Shown here one piece after another: positions 63,551 to 64,000 of a stretch of 64,000 bases of DNA. How positions within the stretch are numbered: the stretch's first letter is position 1; each line of letters opens with the position of its first letter. Where the stretch lies: assembly GCF_947503375.1 (NCBI RefSeq), contig NZ_CANNDQ010000008.1, positions 62,001-126,000 on the forward strand, in the 5' to 3' direction. Origin of the DNA: an uncultured Psychroserpens sp. (GTDB lineage Bacteria > Bacteroidota > Bacteroidia > Flavobacteriales > Flavobacteriaceae). The notes under the pieces are model-generated. The model was not told where the DNA came from. It saw only the letters and a program-made list of their open reading frames with translations, and did no database searches. The translations under genes and the position numbers were made by a program.

Positions 63551-64000
63551 ATGGCGGAAATAATTAACGCTGAAAACCAAACTGAAAAACAGGTTGAATA
63601 TGCTACTTTTTGGAGCAGAGCTGGAGCTTATATTCTCGATGGAATTATAGTCGGAGCATTTACTCTCATCATAAACGCAATCAATATCGCGAATTTCAAA
63701 AGCTTTCTGATTTATTTGCTAATAGCAATCGTTACAATTTTTTATAAGCCTTTCATGGAAAGTAAATATGAAGCGACTTTCGGAAAAATGATTTTTAAAC
63801 TTAAAGTTACTGACCAAAATTATAATCAAATTGATTTCAAACAATCTTTGATTCGGAGCATCATTCTGATTTTTCCAACAATATTTTTCGTTCCAATTTA
63901 TTATTTAGCGTTTAACAATCCAAATCTTGCGGAATACTCTCAAATTTTTGAATTTGCTCAAGGTTTAGCAGTTGAATATCCAATACAAAGTTGGATAAGT
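63551..64000 (+). CDS. Cassette 9: RDD-family membrane protein, cut by the window edge
   Basis: The first 150 codons of a protein whose end is outside the window. RDD features: FWSRAGAYILDGIIVGAFTLII in the first helix, a second helix near 50-68, and ATFGKMIFKLKVTD with DFKQSLIRSIILIF after it. The ATG lies 23 bp after the boundary. It is related in family, though not closely in sequence, to the cassette 7 protein. Confidence 0.75.
   Translation, partial: MAEIINAENQTEKQVEYATFWSRAGAYILDGIIVGAFTLIINAINIANFKSFLIYLLIAIVTIFYKPFMESKYEATFGKMIFKLKVTDQNYNQIDFKQSLIRSIILIFPTIFFVPIYYLAFNNPNLAEYSQIFEFAQGLAVEYPIQSWIS

Larger units (their letters stand above)
55659..64000 (+). mobile_element. Integron-like element: recombinase, attI-like site and at least nine cassettes, open to the right
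   Basis: A tyrosine recombinase is followed by eight related attC-like sites at 57,326; 57,654; 58,391; 59,464; 60,857; 61,319; 62,241 and 63,357. These delimit cassettes of 828, 324, 732, 1082, 1390, 464, 916 and 1164 bp, plus a ninth cut by the window edge. Cassettes are inferred to begin at the TT of G|TT in each right core. Most cargo genes start 4-37 bp after a boundary and read away from the recombinase. Confidence 0.85.

Noticed and set aside
63278..63580. Minus-strand 100-aa ORF across attC-like site 8
   Set aside because: A frame through the site and the end of the HEPN-like gene; compositionally unlike a real gene.

Overview
The window is chromosomal DNA from a member of the Bacteroidota, most likely a marine-type Flavobacteriaceae. 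The evidence is low GC, almost no Shine-Dalgarno sequences, recurrent promoter -7 boxes of the form TAnnTTTG, type IX secretion sorting domains (type B at 30,369-33,308 and type A at 42,059-43,327), and Bacteroidota-typical families such as DUF5606 and a fused two-subunit branched-chain 2-oxoacid dehydrogenase E1.

Region by region: 1-9,850 is core housekeeping: ZIP transporter, aminopeptidase P, gcvT, PCD, YebC, a minus-strand ruvX-def-DUF5606-mazG group, and dapD. 9,852-20,591 is an LPS/surface glycan cluster: one heptosyltransferase-type GT9, five GT2-like and one GT4 glycosyltransferases, two small LPS-kinase-like proteins, and an operon with a sugar aminotransferase and two hexapeptide acyltransferases. 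In this cluster plus- and minus-strand genes repeatedly end inside one another. 20,684-46,176 is mixed core: tsaC, cca, nadC, rlmH, hpf, rdgB, a DEAD-box helicase with a structured leader, T9SS proteins, trmH, sirtuin, uvrA, LOG protein, and a degenerate M1-peptidase/outer-membrane protein. 46,329-55,584 holds E1, di-haem peroxidase, AraC regulator, DoxX proteins, a methyltransferase and small membrane proteins.

The most interesting part is 55,603-64,000. A tyrosine recombinase (55,659-56,591) is followed by an integron-like array of at least nine cassettes, separated by eight related but non-identical ~125-170 bp sites. Each site can be read as an attC-type folded recombination site. It has an outer R box that is cassette-specific and complementary between the two ends of the same cassette, an asymmetric unpaired spacer (2 nt on the left, 5 nt on the right), an L box (CGTGTAT / ATACACR), an inner imperfect stem, and often an apical hairpin whose sequence differs between sites while its pairing is kept. 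The complementarity between the ends of one cassette is the signature expected of circular cassettes inserted at G|TT. The recombinase lacks the extra segment typical of classical IntI proteins and is oriented with, not against, the cassettes.

Cargo includes a protein resembling the Abi-alpha abortive-infection family, a DUF5063-like plus HEPN-like pair, two RDD membrane proteins, an EF-Tu-domain-2-like small protein, a reverse-oriented repeat lipoprotein, and two cassettes with little or no coding content but rich in TTACTC repeats. The array runs off the right end of the window. No tRNA, rRNA, CRISPR array or classical IS element was recognised by eye.
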